Positions 34,397-42,275 of a stretch of 64,000 nt of DNA are shown here, one piece after another. The position numbers were made by a program, and so were the translations under genes. The number at the start of each line of letters is the position of its first letter. The stretch's first letter is position 1. The notes under the pieces were generated by a model. The model saw only the letters and a list, made by a program, of their open reading frames with translations, did not search any database and had not been told where the DNA came from. The DNA lies in contig JARBUD010000022.1 of the NCBI GenBank assembly GCA_029239875.1, forward strand, positions 1-64,000. Direction: 5' to 3'. The DNA is from Xanthobacteraceae bacterium. GTDB taxonomy: Bacteria > Pseudomonadota > Alphaproteobacteria > Rhizobiales > Xanthobacteraceae.

Positions 34397-35974
34397 ATGG
34401 ATCAAAGTGAACGACTTCACGCGGCCCTGAGCGAGGATGGCCGATTCCGTCTCCTCGTCGACGCGATTACGGACTATGCCATCTACATGCTTGATGCCGA
34501 TGGCCACATTTCGAGCTGGAACGCCGGTGCCCAACGACTGAAGGGCTACACCGAGCACGAAATTATAGGTCAGCATTTCTCGCGCTTCTACACAGAGGAA
34601 GACCGTAACGACGGCCTTCCGGCGCGCGCCCTTCGGATCAGCGCAGCGGAGGGCAAGTTCGAAGCCGAGGGGTGGCGCGTTCGAAAAGGCGGAGAGCGCT
34701 TTTGGGCGCACGTCGTGATCGATCCCATTTTCGCCCCGAATGGGGAGCTCTTGGGCTATGCCAAGATCACGCGGGACGTCACTGAGCTGCGAGCCGCTCA
34801 GAAGGCCCTGGAAGAGACCCGCGAACGCCTGCTTCAATCACAGAAGATGGAGGCGATCGGTCAACTGACCGGTGGGATCGCACATGACTTCAATAACCTG
34901 CTGATGGTCGTGCAGAGCAGTCTCGAACTGCTTCGCAAGCGTCTACCGCCGGCGGTGAGCGGGGTCGAGCTGCTGGACAACGCAATTCAGGCGACCCAAC
35001 GGGGAGCTTCTCTCACCCAGCGCATGCTGGCCTTCGCGCGCAGGCAGGAGCTGAAGGCCAAGGCCGTTGACGTTCCTGAACTGGTGCTTGGAATGGCCGA
35101 TCTGCTGCAGCGTTCGATCGGCCCCAGCATCCACATGGAAACGCGTTTCGCCATCGGACTTCCGAAGGCATATATCGACGCGAACCAACTTGAACTTGCG
35201 TTGGTCAATTTGGTGGTGAACGCCCGCGATGCCATGCCGGTGGGCGGCAACATCACCATTGGCGCCCGCGCCGGCACGGTTGGAACCGCGACCCGGGTAG
35301 ACGACCTCACTGAGCTTGCCGCCGGAACTTACCTGTGCGTGTGGGTACAAGACACCGGTACAGGTATGGACGAGGCGACGCTGACCCGAGCCGCTGAGCC
35401 CTTTTTCACAACCAAAGGAGTAGGCAAAGGCACCGGCCTTGGACTCGCGATGGTGCACGGCTTCGCCGCTCAGTCGGGTGGCAAGCTTCTGTTGAAAAGC
35501 AGCCCAGATGCTGGCACCACGGCAGAGATTTGGCTGCCGGTTGCAATTGCGGAGGCAAAGCGGGCCTCGGTCGTGCCAAGTCTTGAACCAAAAGCCGCCA
35601 CCGAAAGCCTGCGCATCATCGCTGTGGATGATGATCCCTTGGTGCTCTTGAGCACCGCCGAAATGCTGAGAGAACTCGGTCACGAGGTCATCGAGGTCAA
35701 TTCGGCGGTTCAGGCTCTCGAGACACTCCAAAGCGACGAAGAGTTCGACCTGCTCATCGCTGACCAGGCAATGCCAGGCATGACAGGGCTACAGCTTGTC
35801 GGCGAGGTTCACAGGCTATATCCCGGCATGGCTACGATCATCGCCACAGGGTATGCCGAACTCCCGGAAACCGGGTCGGAGCATTTCGTCAGGCTTTCGA
35901 AGCCATTCCCAGAATCCGGCCTGGCGGGCAGCATCGACGAAGCGCTCCAGATGAGGCGGAAACGAAAAAGTTAA
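34397..35974 (+). CDS. PAS-domain hybrid histidine kinase with receiver domain
   Basis: A 525-aa soluble sensor without membrane helices. A PAS domain spans about residues 15-135 (YMLDADGHISSWNAGAQRLK, then RFYTEEDRNDG). The HisKA phosphoacceptor is His163 in QLTGGIAHDFNNLL, an HATPase domain covers about 260-385 (ALVNLVVNARDAMP, GTGLGLAMVHGFAAQSGG), and a C-terminal receiver starts near 403 (IIAVDDDPLVLL), with Asp456 in LIADQAMPG as phosphoacceptor. Proteins of this form sense redox, light or metabolic state and feed a phosphorelay. No response regulator is adjacent. The start at 34397 has a weak binding site; GTG 34367 would add ten residues. The EcfG-type promoter upstream suggests stress induction. 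Confidence 0.92.
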   Translation: MDQSERLHAALSEDGRFRLLVDAITDYAIYMLDADGHISSWNAGAQRLKGYTEHEIIGQHFSRFYTEEDRNDGLPARALRISAAEGKFEAEGWRVRKGGERFWAHVVIDPIFAPNGELLGYAKITRDVTELRAAQKALEETRERLLQSQKMEAIGQLTGGIAHDFNNLLMVVQSSLELLRKRLPPAVSGVELLDNAIQATQRGASLTQRMLAFARRQELKAKAVDVPELVLGMADLLQRSIGPSIHMETRFAIGLPKAYIDANQLELALVNLVVNARDAMPVGGNITIGARAGTVGTATRVDDLTELAAGTYLCVWVQDTGTGMDEATLTRAAEPFFTTKGVGKGTGLGLAMVHGFAAQSGGKLLLKSSPDAGTTAEIWLPVAIAEAKRASVVPSLEPKAATESLRIIAVDDDPLVLLSTAEMLRELGHEVIEVNSAVQALETLQSDEEFDLLIADQAMPGMTGLQLVGEVHRLYPGMATIIATGYAELPETGSEHFVRLSKPFPESGLAGSIDEALQMRRKRKS

Positions 35975-36239
35975 TACTAGGTCACTCCTTCTGCCTATGG
36001 GCGAGAGGAAAGCCCCCTTAGGGCATGAGCAGAGCCGCATGCGTCCGGCCATATGCGAGCTGGTTTCCAACACGTTCTACCAACGACAGCTGCTGTCCTC
36101 GGATCGGATGAAAACACGCCGGCAGGCCATGGAGCGCAGCGGATTTCCCACTTCGCCAATCGTCATTCTAGACGTGTCCTCGCTGAGTATGGTCAAGCGA
36201 CGGACATTCGAACAGCCTGTGAGGCGTTCAATCCGCAAG

Positions 36240-36680
36240 GCGCGAGCGAGCGGCTCGTCGATGCTCTCAAGGCTACGATTGAGACCGGCGCCTTGCCGAA
36301 AGCCATGCGGGCCGTGGCCGGTGAGCGCCGCCGCTTCGGCTACCGGCGCATCCACATCATGCTGAGGCGCCAGGGCATCGTCATGAACCAGAAGAAGCTG
36401 CGCCGGCTGTATCGGGAAGAGAAGCTTCAGGTCCGTCGGCGCGGAGGACGCAAGCGAGCGCTTGGCACCCGGCGTCCCATCCTGGTGCCGGATCGGATCA
36501 ACGTCCGCTGGAGCCTCGACTTCGTGTCGGATGCCTTCACGGACGGTCGGCGTTTTCGGGTGCTGGCCGTGGTCGACGACTTCAGTCGGGAGTGCCTGGC
36601 GCTGGTGGCCGACACCTCGCTCTCGGGCCTTCGGGTGACACGCGAGCTCGATGCGCTGCTCGCCATTCGTGGCAGGCTAC
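36240..36680 (+). pseudogene. IS3-family transposase OrfB fragment
   Basis: The frame contains the OrfB segment ERRRFGYRRIHIMLRRQGIV then QKKLRRLYREEKLQVRRRGG and WSLDFVSDAFTDGRRFRVLA with the first catalytic Asp of the DDE triad, then VVDDFSRECLALV. Homology stops at LRVTRELDALLAIRG (about 36675), before the second Asp and the Glu. OrfA and both ends are missing. It belongs to a different IS3 subgroup from the complete copy at 43410. Confidence 0.82.
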
Positions 36681-36899
36681 GCAGCTCGGTCCGCCGTCGC
36701 TACATTCCTTATTGCGCGTGGCTAGGGCCGGGACGATGGTGAGGCTTGTTGTGATAGCCGGCATGGCCAAAGCTGCGGCGGACCCGGTGTTAGCCTCAGG
36801 TCTGGCCGCCGTCGCCGCTTCTGCCGCACGCGCTGGAACCGGTGGGGCAGCCCCTACCGGAGGTGCTATTGGCGCAGGTGGTGAGGGGTATAGCTGAAG

Positions 36900-37148
36900 C
36901 TATCCGGGCTCCAGCGCCCCCTCTGGCACCTCGCCATAGCTGGCGATCAGGACCGGAGGCTCAGCATCGCCGCTCTCGGTTTCCACCTCGGTTGAAAAGG
37001 CGATGGCGCCGGCCTTCACCAGGCTGAAGCGCTTGGCCTTCCGGTCAGCATCTTCGGCACTGCGGGCCTCCATCGGAATGCCCGCTTTGATCCGACCACG
37101 CTTTCCAGCCTCGAACGGCTGGACGACGTAGAACGTCTTCTTGGTCAT
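36900..37148 (-). CDS. Small conserved-looking hypothetical protein
   Basis: An 82-aa protein starting MTKKTFYVVQPFEAGKRGRI at 37148, where the charged, non-repetitive composition begins. Residues 5-60 alternate strands and a basic helix (RSAEDADRKAKRFSLVKAGA), and the tail is acidic and proline-rich. Small proteins of this appearance occur in accessory regions of Hyphomicrobiales. No domain or function is recognised. It is isolated; the sequence between it and the IS3 fragment contains only a Gly/Ala-rich open frame of doubtful reality. Confidence 0.6.
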   Translation of the reverse strand: MTKKTFYVVQPFEAGKRGRIKAGIPMEARSAEDADRKAKRFSLVKAGAIAFSTEVETESGDAEPPVLIASYGEVPEGALEPG

Positions 37149-37353
37149 TGGAGCCCCAGCTTCTGCGTGGCTGCGGGTCTGCGCCACGGCGGCGACTTGT
37201 CGATAGCGCTCTCGAACTATCTGCAAACGAATCGCTAGCCCTCTAGGAACGGGCTTTCCAAAGGCTCGTCCATACACGTTTGCGGGCTCCCCTCATCCGG
37301 CGCGTCGGGCCAGGTATCGCGGAACGGCCGCATTCCCCGCGCTATTGTGCAGG

Positions 37354-37584
37354 ATGAAAAACACCGTTGAAGTGCGTGCCAGGGCCATATGCGAGCTCGA
37401 TCTGATGGAGACCACGGAGCTGCGGCAGGCGGCCCTGGCTGCCGCCGTGGATCGCTATTGGCATGTCATTGCCGCTGAGATCGAAGCGGGGCTGATCGAT
37501 GCCGCTGGCGTCCGCGTCGACTATGACCATGAAACCGGGATGAAGGCGTATCAGGCTTGGTGCGCGCGGCATCCCGTCTGCTAG
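37354..37584 (+). CDS. Small hypothetical protein
   Basis: A 76-aa protein, MKNTVEVRARAICELDLMET at its start (ATG 37354 with GCAGG four bases upstream). It is mostly helical by composition, with ELRQAALAAAVDRYWHVIAA in the middle and a short aromatic C-terminus. No family recognised. A weak GGAAC-N16-CGTC at 37246-37270 upstream resembles a stress promoter but lacks the final consensus base. Confidence 0.55.
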   Translation: MKNTVEVRARAICELDLMETTELRQAALAAAVDRYWHVIAAEIEAGLIDAAGVRVDYDHETGMKAYQAWCARHPVC

Positions 37585-37766
37585 ACGGCGGCGAACAGAC
37601 GTCTCGCCCTATGTCTTCATCGCTGCCGGCCCTCTCTGCCTTCCGGTTTCGACACCGCGTGCGGCATTCGAAGACCATACGTCCCCCGCCCGTAGTGATT
37701 TCGAAGTTTGCGGAACCGAAAGTGGGTCTGGTCGTTTGCCGCTGCGTCAGGGGCGACGCGTAGCGC

Positions 37767-38072
37767 GTGGGGACAGTGGTGGAAATTCTCCGCAGACTGA
37801 CAGGCGCGGGCATGTTGCGCCCGCCAGGCATGGCCGCTGCACGAGCTGAATACTGGCTTTCCGTGAGGCGGCGAAAGACCGGTCCGAAGGCCGGCGAGGT
37901 GATCATCAGCGGGCAGGTTCAGACCGATATGGCCGCGCTTCTTGGCGCCCGCGAGGGTCGCGCTTGGCTGACGCTGGAGACTGGCGCGATCTACGAGGTC
38001 GAACTGCACCCTCTCACCACCACGACGGCCGAGTTCCGTGTGCTGCCTCCCTTCGACGGGCTCCTGGAGTAA
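37767..38072 (+). CDS. Small hypothetical protein
   Basis: A 101-aa protein read from GTG 37767; ATG 37812 is an alternative start. The middle is a beta-rich segment (GEVIISGQVQTDMAALLGAR, then AWLTLETGAIYEVELHPL) suggesting a small barrel. No family or function recognised. A perfect hairpin follows directly at the stop codon, supporting a real transcript that ends there. Confidence 0.55.
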   Translation: MGTVVEILRRLTGAGMLRPPGMAAARAEYWLSVRRRKTGPKAGEVIISGQVQTDMAALLGAREGRAWLTLETGAIYEVELHPLTTTTAEFRVLPPFDGLLE

Positions 38073-38090
38073 GGTGCACTTGTGCACCTT
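38071..38090 (+). terminator. Perfect stem-loop at gene end
   Basis: AAGGTGCA (38071-38078) and TGCACCTT (38083-38090) form a perfect 8-bp stem with loop CTTG, overlapping the stop codon of the preceding small gene. It is followed by GGGG rather than a T-run, so it is a likely transcript end or an RNA/protein binding site. Confidence 0.6.
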
Positions 38091-38144
38091 GGGGCTCACG
38101 CATGGACCTGATGGGGTATGATCCTCTGCCAGGAGGCCACCGCC

Positions 38145-38384
38145 ATGCCCCATAGATTGCAGCAGCCGCTTGCCCGGCCTATCGTGCTGTTGGGTGATCC
38201 TCCACGCACGATTGATTTCTTGGCAGCCGTGGAGTTTCTGGCGTCGAACGACGAGATGCGCACGCCGGAAGTCGAAGCTACTATCGATCAGCTCATCGCC
38301 GCCGGACAGAGCGGTGACCCCTCCGCTGTAGACGATGTTACCGACCGGCTCGTGCGACTGCTACGTCAGCGCGGGCAAATCTGA
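38145..38384 (+). CDS. Small hypothetical protein
   Basis: A 79-aa protein beginning MPHRLQQPLARPIVLLGDPP, with GGAGG eight bases upstream, which decides this start. The rest is helical and acidic (TIDFLAAVEFLASNDEMRTP) with a basic C-terminal helix. No recognised family. It lies between two other small unknown genes on the same strand and may be cotranscribed with the next. Confidence 0.6.
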   Translation: MPHRLQQPLARPIVLLGDPPRTIDFLAAVEFLASNDEMRTPEVEATIDQLIAAGQSGDPSAVDDVTDRLVRLLRQRGQI

Positions 38385-38435
38385 GCCGCCGATCCCTATA
38401 TTGATTGTCTAGGCCCGCTGCATTAACCCGCCACC

Positions 38436-38609
38436 ATGACCGAAAAACTGGAAGCCCTTCGCGACCGTCTGATGTCGGCGCAGCGCGAACTCATCAAGGC
38501 CGCCGCTGAGGCCGGCACCATCCCCTCTGACAACGCACTGCGCAAGATTGCAGACTTGGAGGTCACCATTGGCGCCGTCGAGACGATGATCGACGAGCGG
38601 ACGAGATAA
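38436..38609 (+). CDS. Very small coiled-coil-like hypothetical protein
   Basis: A 57-aa open frame, MTEKLEALRDRLMSAQRELI then KAAAEAGTIPSDNALRKIAD, amphipathic with Leu/Ile at heptad-like spacing and a break at the central Pro. The upstream region has only CCACC next to the ATG and no strong Shine-Dalgarno. Similar short helical-hairpin proteins occur in accessory DNA of this order. Function unknown. Confidence 0.5.
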   Translation: MTEKLEALRDRLMSAQRELIKAAAEAGTIPSDNALRKIADLEVTIGAVETMIDERTR

Positions 38610-38643
38610 ATCGCGGACGCTGTGCAGCAAGCGACGGGCAGCG

Positions 38644-39137
38644 TTATGCGTCGAGCCCGCCGATGACCGGAGGCGGCCGGATCGGACCATGTGCGATTGG
38701 CATTCGCCGGGTCGAAACGGCTCTCAGCATTGCCGGTGGCGGCGACTGCGGCGAGGGCATAGGGGTTGGTAAGGCCATCTCCAGCGCGCGAGGCTCGAGT
38801 TCATTGCGCTTGCCCTCCGACATCTTCGCTGGGGCCTCCAAAATGGAGAGCAGGCGAGCGCCATAGGACCGGATGGCTGCCTCGTCTTGCGGATCGGCTT
38901 CGCGGTAGAGGCGAGAGCCAGCGATACTGGCGGGCGCCGAAACGAGGACACGGGAGAGCAAGCCCTGATCACGCAGGGTCCGGTCCGCGAGGAACCAACT
39001 GCTGCGTCCGGCTGCACCATGACGTGCAGTGATAGGCGCCGACCGGGGAGGATGGAGATGCCGTCGCCGGCCCGCACACGTTTGATCGGCTTACCGACTA
39101 TGGGCTGATGGAACAGACCCGCCGCCTCCCGCTCCAC
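38644..39137 (-). pseudogene. DUF3987 (YfjI-like) protein, C-terminal remnant with frameshift
   Basis: On the minus strand a first frame reads KPIKRVRAGDGISILPGRRL followed by SLHVMVQPDAA; near 39000 homology shifts frame to SSWFLADRTLRDQGLLSRVL and VSAPASIAGSRLYRE, then AAIRSYGARLLSILEAP. This is the C-terminal core of DUF3987 proteins, which are common on plasmids and in integrated elements and often adjoin primase/helicase domains. The N-terminal two thirds are absent and the frame is broken, so it is a fossil. It abuts the nuclease gene start. Confidence 0.75.
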
Positions 39138-39139
39138 GC

Positions 39140-39622
39140 ATGACAATCCGTGCCGCCTTTACCGTCCTTCTGGCGCTCGCAGCCTTCCCGGCCGCGGGCG
39201 CTTCGCTTTCTGGGCAGGCGACCGTGATCGACGGCGACACGCTGGAGATCCACGGCCAGCGCATCCGACTGCACGGGGTCGACGCGCCGGAGAGCCGGCA
39301 GAGCTGTGAGGATGCTTCAGGTCGCTCCTATGCCTGCGGAAGGGCCGCTGCCTTCGCACTGGCGGACTGGATCGGCCGCGCCATCGTCACCTGTAAGCCG
39401 CGCGACCGTGACCGCTACGGACGCATCCTGGCCACCTGCACCGTACGCGGGGAGGATATGGGCGCCTGGCTCGTCCGATCCGGCCACGCGCTCGCCTTCC
39501 GGCGCTACAGTCTCGACTACGTGCCTGCCGAGGATGCAGCTCGCGCGGCCGAGGCTGGTATCTGGCAGGGACGGTTCACACCACCGTGGGAGTGGCGGAG
39601 GCGACAGGCTGCTCGACCGTGA
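39140..39622 (+). CDS. Secreted thermonuclease-family (SNase-like) protein
   Basis: A 160-aa staphylococcal-nuclease-fold protein. It has a signal peptide (TIRAAFTVLLALAAFPAAGA) and then the OB-fold core SGQATVIDGDTLEIHGQRIR and LHGVDAPESRQSCEDASG, where Asp and the following Arg/Glu form the active site. CKPRDRDRYGRILATC with the second Arg and DMGAWLVRSGHALAFRRYS follow. It likely degrades nucleic acid in the periplasm or outside. Four Cys could form disulfides. Its last 47 bases overlap the convergent Rnk gene. Confidence 0.9.
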   Translation: MTIRAAFTVLLALAAFPAAGASLSGQATVIDGDTLEIHGQRIRLHGVDAPESRQSCEDASGRSYACGRAAAFALADWIGRAIVTCKPRDRDRYGRILATCTVRGEDMGAWLVRSGHALAFRRYSLDYVPAEDAARAAEAGIWQGRFTPPWEWRRRQAARP

Positions 39623-40004
39623 GCACCGTGAGCTCATGCTCACGACCGTCGCGAGCCACCCATCGGATGGACTGCCCGGCCGAGAGTCCGATCAGAGCGA
39701 CGCCAATAGGCGTCAGGATTGAAACCCGGCCCTCTGCGATGTCAGCCTCCCCAGGAAAGACGAGCGTAACGCGCCGCCGCTGCTCGACGTCGGAATGATA
39801 TTCCACGGTCGAAGCCATTTGCACGACGCCCTCGGGGATCGTAGCGGTGCTGAGAACCTGAGCCCTTTCCAACTCGATCTGGAGTTCCTCGGCGACTTCA
39901 GGAAAACGCTCGATCGCGGCCATGGCGAGCTTGGTCAGACGTCCATAGTCTTCGTCGCTGACGACGATTGGCGGCTTGCCGGCAGTGGTGCTGAACTTGG
40001 TCAT
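39576..40004 (-). CDS. rnk: Nucleoside diphosphate kinase regulator (Rnk/GreA-type)
   Basis: A 142-aa protein with a helical N-terminal part (IVVSDEDYGRLTKLAMAAIE) and a C-terminal GreA/GreB FKBP-like domain (VEYHSDVEQRRRVTLVFPGE, then TPIGVALIGLSAGQSIRW). Rnk proteins bind RNA polymerase's secondary channel region and influence nucleotide metabolism and stress genes. The start at 40004 begins the conserved sequence; longer frames upstream look random. It converges on the nuclease gene. Confidence 0.85.
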   Translation of the reverse strand: MTKFSTTAGKPPIVVSDEDYGRLTKLAMAAIERFPEVAEELQIELERAQVLSTATIPEGVVQMASTVEYHSDVEQRRRVTLVFPGEADIAEGRVSILTPIGVALIGLSAGQSIRWVARDGREHELTVLTVEQPVASATPTVV

Positions 40005-40304
40005 GATTGTACGGCTCCATGCCACGGGACCACTTTGGGATCTCATGGCGCTGATACGAATTGGGATGTGATGGCAGACGCGCGGGTGAGCTGATCCACC
40101 CATGGCCCAGCCCCCGAAGTCCGGCGCGTCCAGGCCGAACTTCGGGCTACGATTCCGCGGTCGGATGCAGTCGCAAAACGATGGGCTGTGCCGTGCTCAT
40201 GCGCTTGAACTTGAGGGCTGGTGGCGCATTGTCAAGTCGACGCCCGTGTCGGAGCAGCAGCGCCGCTGCGAGCCGGTCAGCCGACAGGCTGTATCTCGGG
40301 CGCT

Positions 40305-40549
40305 TCAACGTAGGCGAGGTGCGCTGGTTTCCAGGCGACGAACAGCATCCACGGAAATGGATGCCACGAGGGTGCCGTCCTCAGCGAAGACGTCGAGCGT
40401 CAGCAGGCCGAGAGGTGACAGGTTCCCTCCCACGTCCGCAGAAGCTGCCCGATCGATGATACGGCTTCCGACCAAGCCATATTGTCATCTCGAAGATCAG
40501 CTTCGGTTACAAAGGGGCGGTCAGACCAACGGAAGACATAATGCGGCAC
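40305..40549 (-). pseudogene. DUF6894-like small protein, frameshifted
   Basis: From GTG 40549 the minus strand reads VPHYVFRWSDRPFVTEADLR and WSEAVSSIGQLLRTWEG; the frame then stops, while the next frame continues plausibly with NLSPLGLLTLDVFAEDGTLV and ends SAPRLR at 40305. The order matches small DUF6894 proteins, whose central helix is followed by a strand pair ending in a residue pattern such as VxDxxG. A single-base change near 40425 explains the break. An intact relative is at 42041. Confidence 0.6.
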
Positions 40550-40628
40550 CTGGCACCTCTGGTCGGTTGCCTTGACTGTCTCCTGGGCAAACATCTCTCT
40601 TTTGAAGAGGTTGCACGCGTGCCGACGG

Positions 40629-40820
40629 CTACTCGGCCAAGGTTTCTCTTTGGCGGATGAGATTGTCTAAGAGAGCTTGCTGATCCGCGATGCGTTCAGC
40701 GGTGCGCTCTTCGTCCGCGCCGCCGGAGAGGGCGGCCGCCTGTTCAGTCAGCTCGGACAGATTCTGACGCGCGATGGCGATGCGCTCATCCAATTCGATC
40801 AACGTCGAAGAATGGGACAT
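40629..40820 (-). CDS. Small coiled-coil hypothetical protein
   Basis: A 63-aa protein starting MSHSSTLIELDERIAIARQN with GAGG upstream of the ATG at 40820. It is a long amphipathic helix (ERIADQQALLDNLIRQRETL) interrupted by a Gly-Gly turn near residue 34, so probably a helical hairpin. Its composition recalls the 57-aa protein at 38436. Function unknown. Confidence 0.6.
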   Translation of the reverse strand: MSHSSTLIELDERIAIARQNLSELTEQAAALSGGADEERTAERIADQQALLDNLIRQRETLAE

Positions 40821-40914
40821 GTACCTCGTTCCTCCATAAGCAGAGATCCAGGCAGCGCGCATCGATTTGGGCTAGGGTCGGTGCGTCAGTCGGATGATGA
40901 TTGCAGTGACTCAG

Positions 40915-41952
40915 TCAATCCCGCCTCTTTGTCCGGCTTGCTTCCTCGAACGCTACCAGGCGCCCCTGCTCTTCATCCCAGAGTGTCAACCGGACACATT
41001 TGAAGCTCTGCCAAAGCGTCAACCGGCCAATGTCAGCAAGGTCGGGGTGGTCGCGCAGCACTTCCGGCAAGCGATAGTAGGGAATCCGGCTGCAAAGGTG
41101 GTGCACATGGTGCATTCCGATATTTGCCGTGAACCATCTGAGCACCCTTGGCAGATCATAGTGCGAGCTGCCATGCAGCGCCGCCTCATGGAAGCTCCAG
41201 CTGTCGTCCCTCGCCCAGTTGGCCCCGTCGAACTGGTGCTGGACGTAAAAGAGCCAGACGCCAGCCGCTGCACCAAGGAAGACAATGGGCATATGGATGA
41301 TGATGAAGGGCCAGAAGCCCGCCGCCCAGGCAAGCAGCGCACCAAGAACGCTTATGCCCAAATTGGTCGCCATTGTGCTTACCCATGGCGACCAGCCCCT
41401 TCGAAGCGCGCCATACGGTAGGCGGCTCTGGAGAGCAAAGATATAGATCGGGCCGAGGCCGAACATCACCAAGGGATGTCGATATAGGCGGTAACGCGCT
41501 CGTCCCCACCGCGAAAGATCGAGGAATTCGCGGACCGTCAATGTATCGATGTCGCCTATGCCCCTATGGTCAAGATTGCCGGAGCTCGCATGATGGATGG
41601 TATGGCTGGCTTTCCAATAGTCATATGGCGTCAGGGTCAGGACACCTATGATCCGCCCGGTCCAGTCATTCCAGTGCCTGCTTCGAAAGAAGGATCCGTG
41701 TCCGCAATCGTGCTGGATCATGAACAGCCGCATCAGAAGGCCAGCGGCGGGGAGCACGAGCAAGCCATAGAGCCAGAATTGTTCGAGCTTCAATGCCAGC
41801 AGCATCGCGCTCCACGCGATGGCGAATGGAAATGCCGTGATCACCAGTTCAATCATGCTTCGACGCGCGCTGGACTGCCGATAGGCTTGCAGTTTTCTCA
41901 GCCACGCAAGTGCCTCCGGATCAGGTGATTTCACTTCACGAGCAGTGGCCAT
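40915..41952 (-). CDS. Membrane fatty acid desaturase
   Basis: A 345-aa integral membrane desaturase. The three His boxes are HDCGH (near residue 81), HTIHH (near 117) and HHVHH (near 280), with hydrophobic pairs at about 35-75 and 185-235. It introduces a double bond into acyl chains with a di-iron centre and an external electron donor, adjusting membrane fluidity. Its context beside stress genes fits cold or general stress adaptation. No electron-donor gene is adjacent. Confidence 0.93.
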   Translation of the reverse strand: MATAREVKSPDPEALAWLRKLQAYRQSSARRSMIELVITAFPFAIAWSAMLLALKLEQFWLYGLLVLPAAGLLMRLFMIQHDCGHGSFFRSRHWNDWTGRIIGVLTLTPYDYWKASHTIHHASSGNLDHRGIGDIDTLTVREFLDLSRWGRARYRLYRHPLVMFGLGPIYIFALQSRLPYGALRRGWSPWVSTMATNLGISVLGALLAWAAGFWPFIIIHMPIVFLGAAAGVWLFYVQHQFDGANWARDDSWSFHEAALHGSSHYDLPRVLRWFTANIGMHHVHHLCSRIPYYRLPEVLRDHPDLADIGRLTLWQSFKCVRLTLWDEEQGRLVAFEEASRTKRRD

Positions 41953-42040
41953 GGAACTCTCGAAGCCTGTTTTCTGGGCGCCGGCGAAACACTGGGTCTC
42001 GTGAGGCGTTGTTGAAGGTGCTTAATGGGGACCGACCGCC

Positions 42041-42274
42041 ATGCCGCTCTATCGCTTTAGGCTTACGGGCCAGGATCAGGAAACGCCGGTCGACCTGCCT
42101 GATGATGACGCCGCTTGGGCGCAGGTCCGGGCTTTGTGCGGAGAAATTCTGACGGACGTGAACGCCAATCTTCCAAGCGGCGCGGATTGGCAGATCACCG
42201 CGACAGACCACCGCGGGCAAGACGTCGGTTCAATTCGGATCGTGACTTCGCGACGCCCGCGGCCCTTATCCTAG
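42041..42274 (+). CDS. DUF6894-like small protein
   Basis: A 77-aa protein, MPLYRFRLTGQDQETPVDLP at the start and DWQITATDHRGQDVGSIRIV near the end. The pattern of an N-terminal strand, Asp-rich turn, central helix and a final strand pair is that of DUF6894, abundant in Hyphomicrobiales but without known function. It is divergent from the desaturase and converges with the next gene, one base apart. A frameshifted relative lies at 40305-40549. Confidence 0.7.
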   Translation: MPLYRFRLTGQDQETPVDLPDDDAAWAQVRALCGEILTDVNANLPSGADWQITATDHRGQDVGSIRIVTSRRPRPLS

Positions 42275-42275
42275 C

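Noticed and set aside
34078-34410. 110-codon frame between the EcfG promoter and the kinase
   Set aside because: Its first 30 residues look plausible, but there is no ribosome binding site, and the rest is basic and motif-free. Kept only as a question for transcript data.
36736-36897. 53-codon Gly/Ala-rich frame
   Set aside because: Low complexity, and it starts within sequence fused to an IS fragment. It could be a small secreted peptide, but nothing supports this.
37246-37270. GGAAC-N16-CGTC, possible second EcfG promoter
   Set aside because: The -10 element departs from CGTT at its last base, and the downstream gene is unknown; too weak to list.
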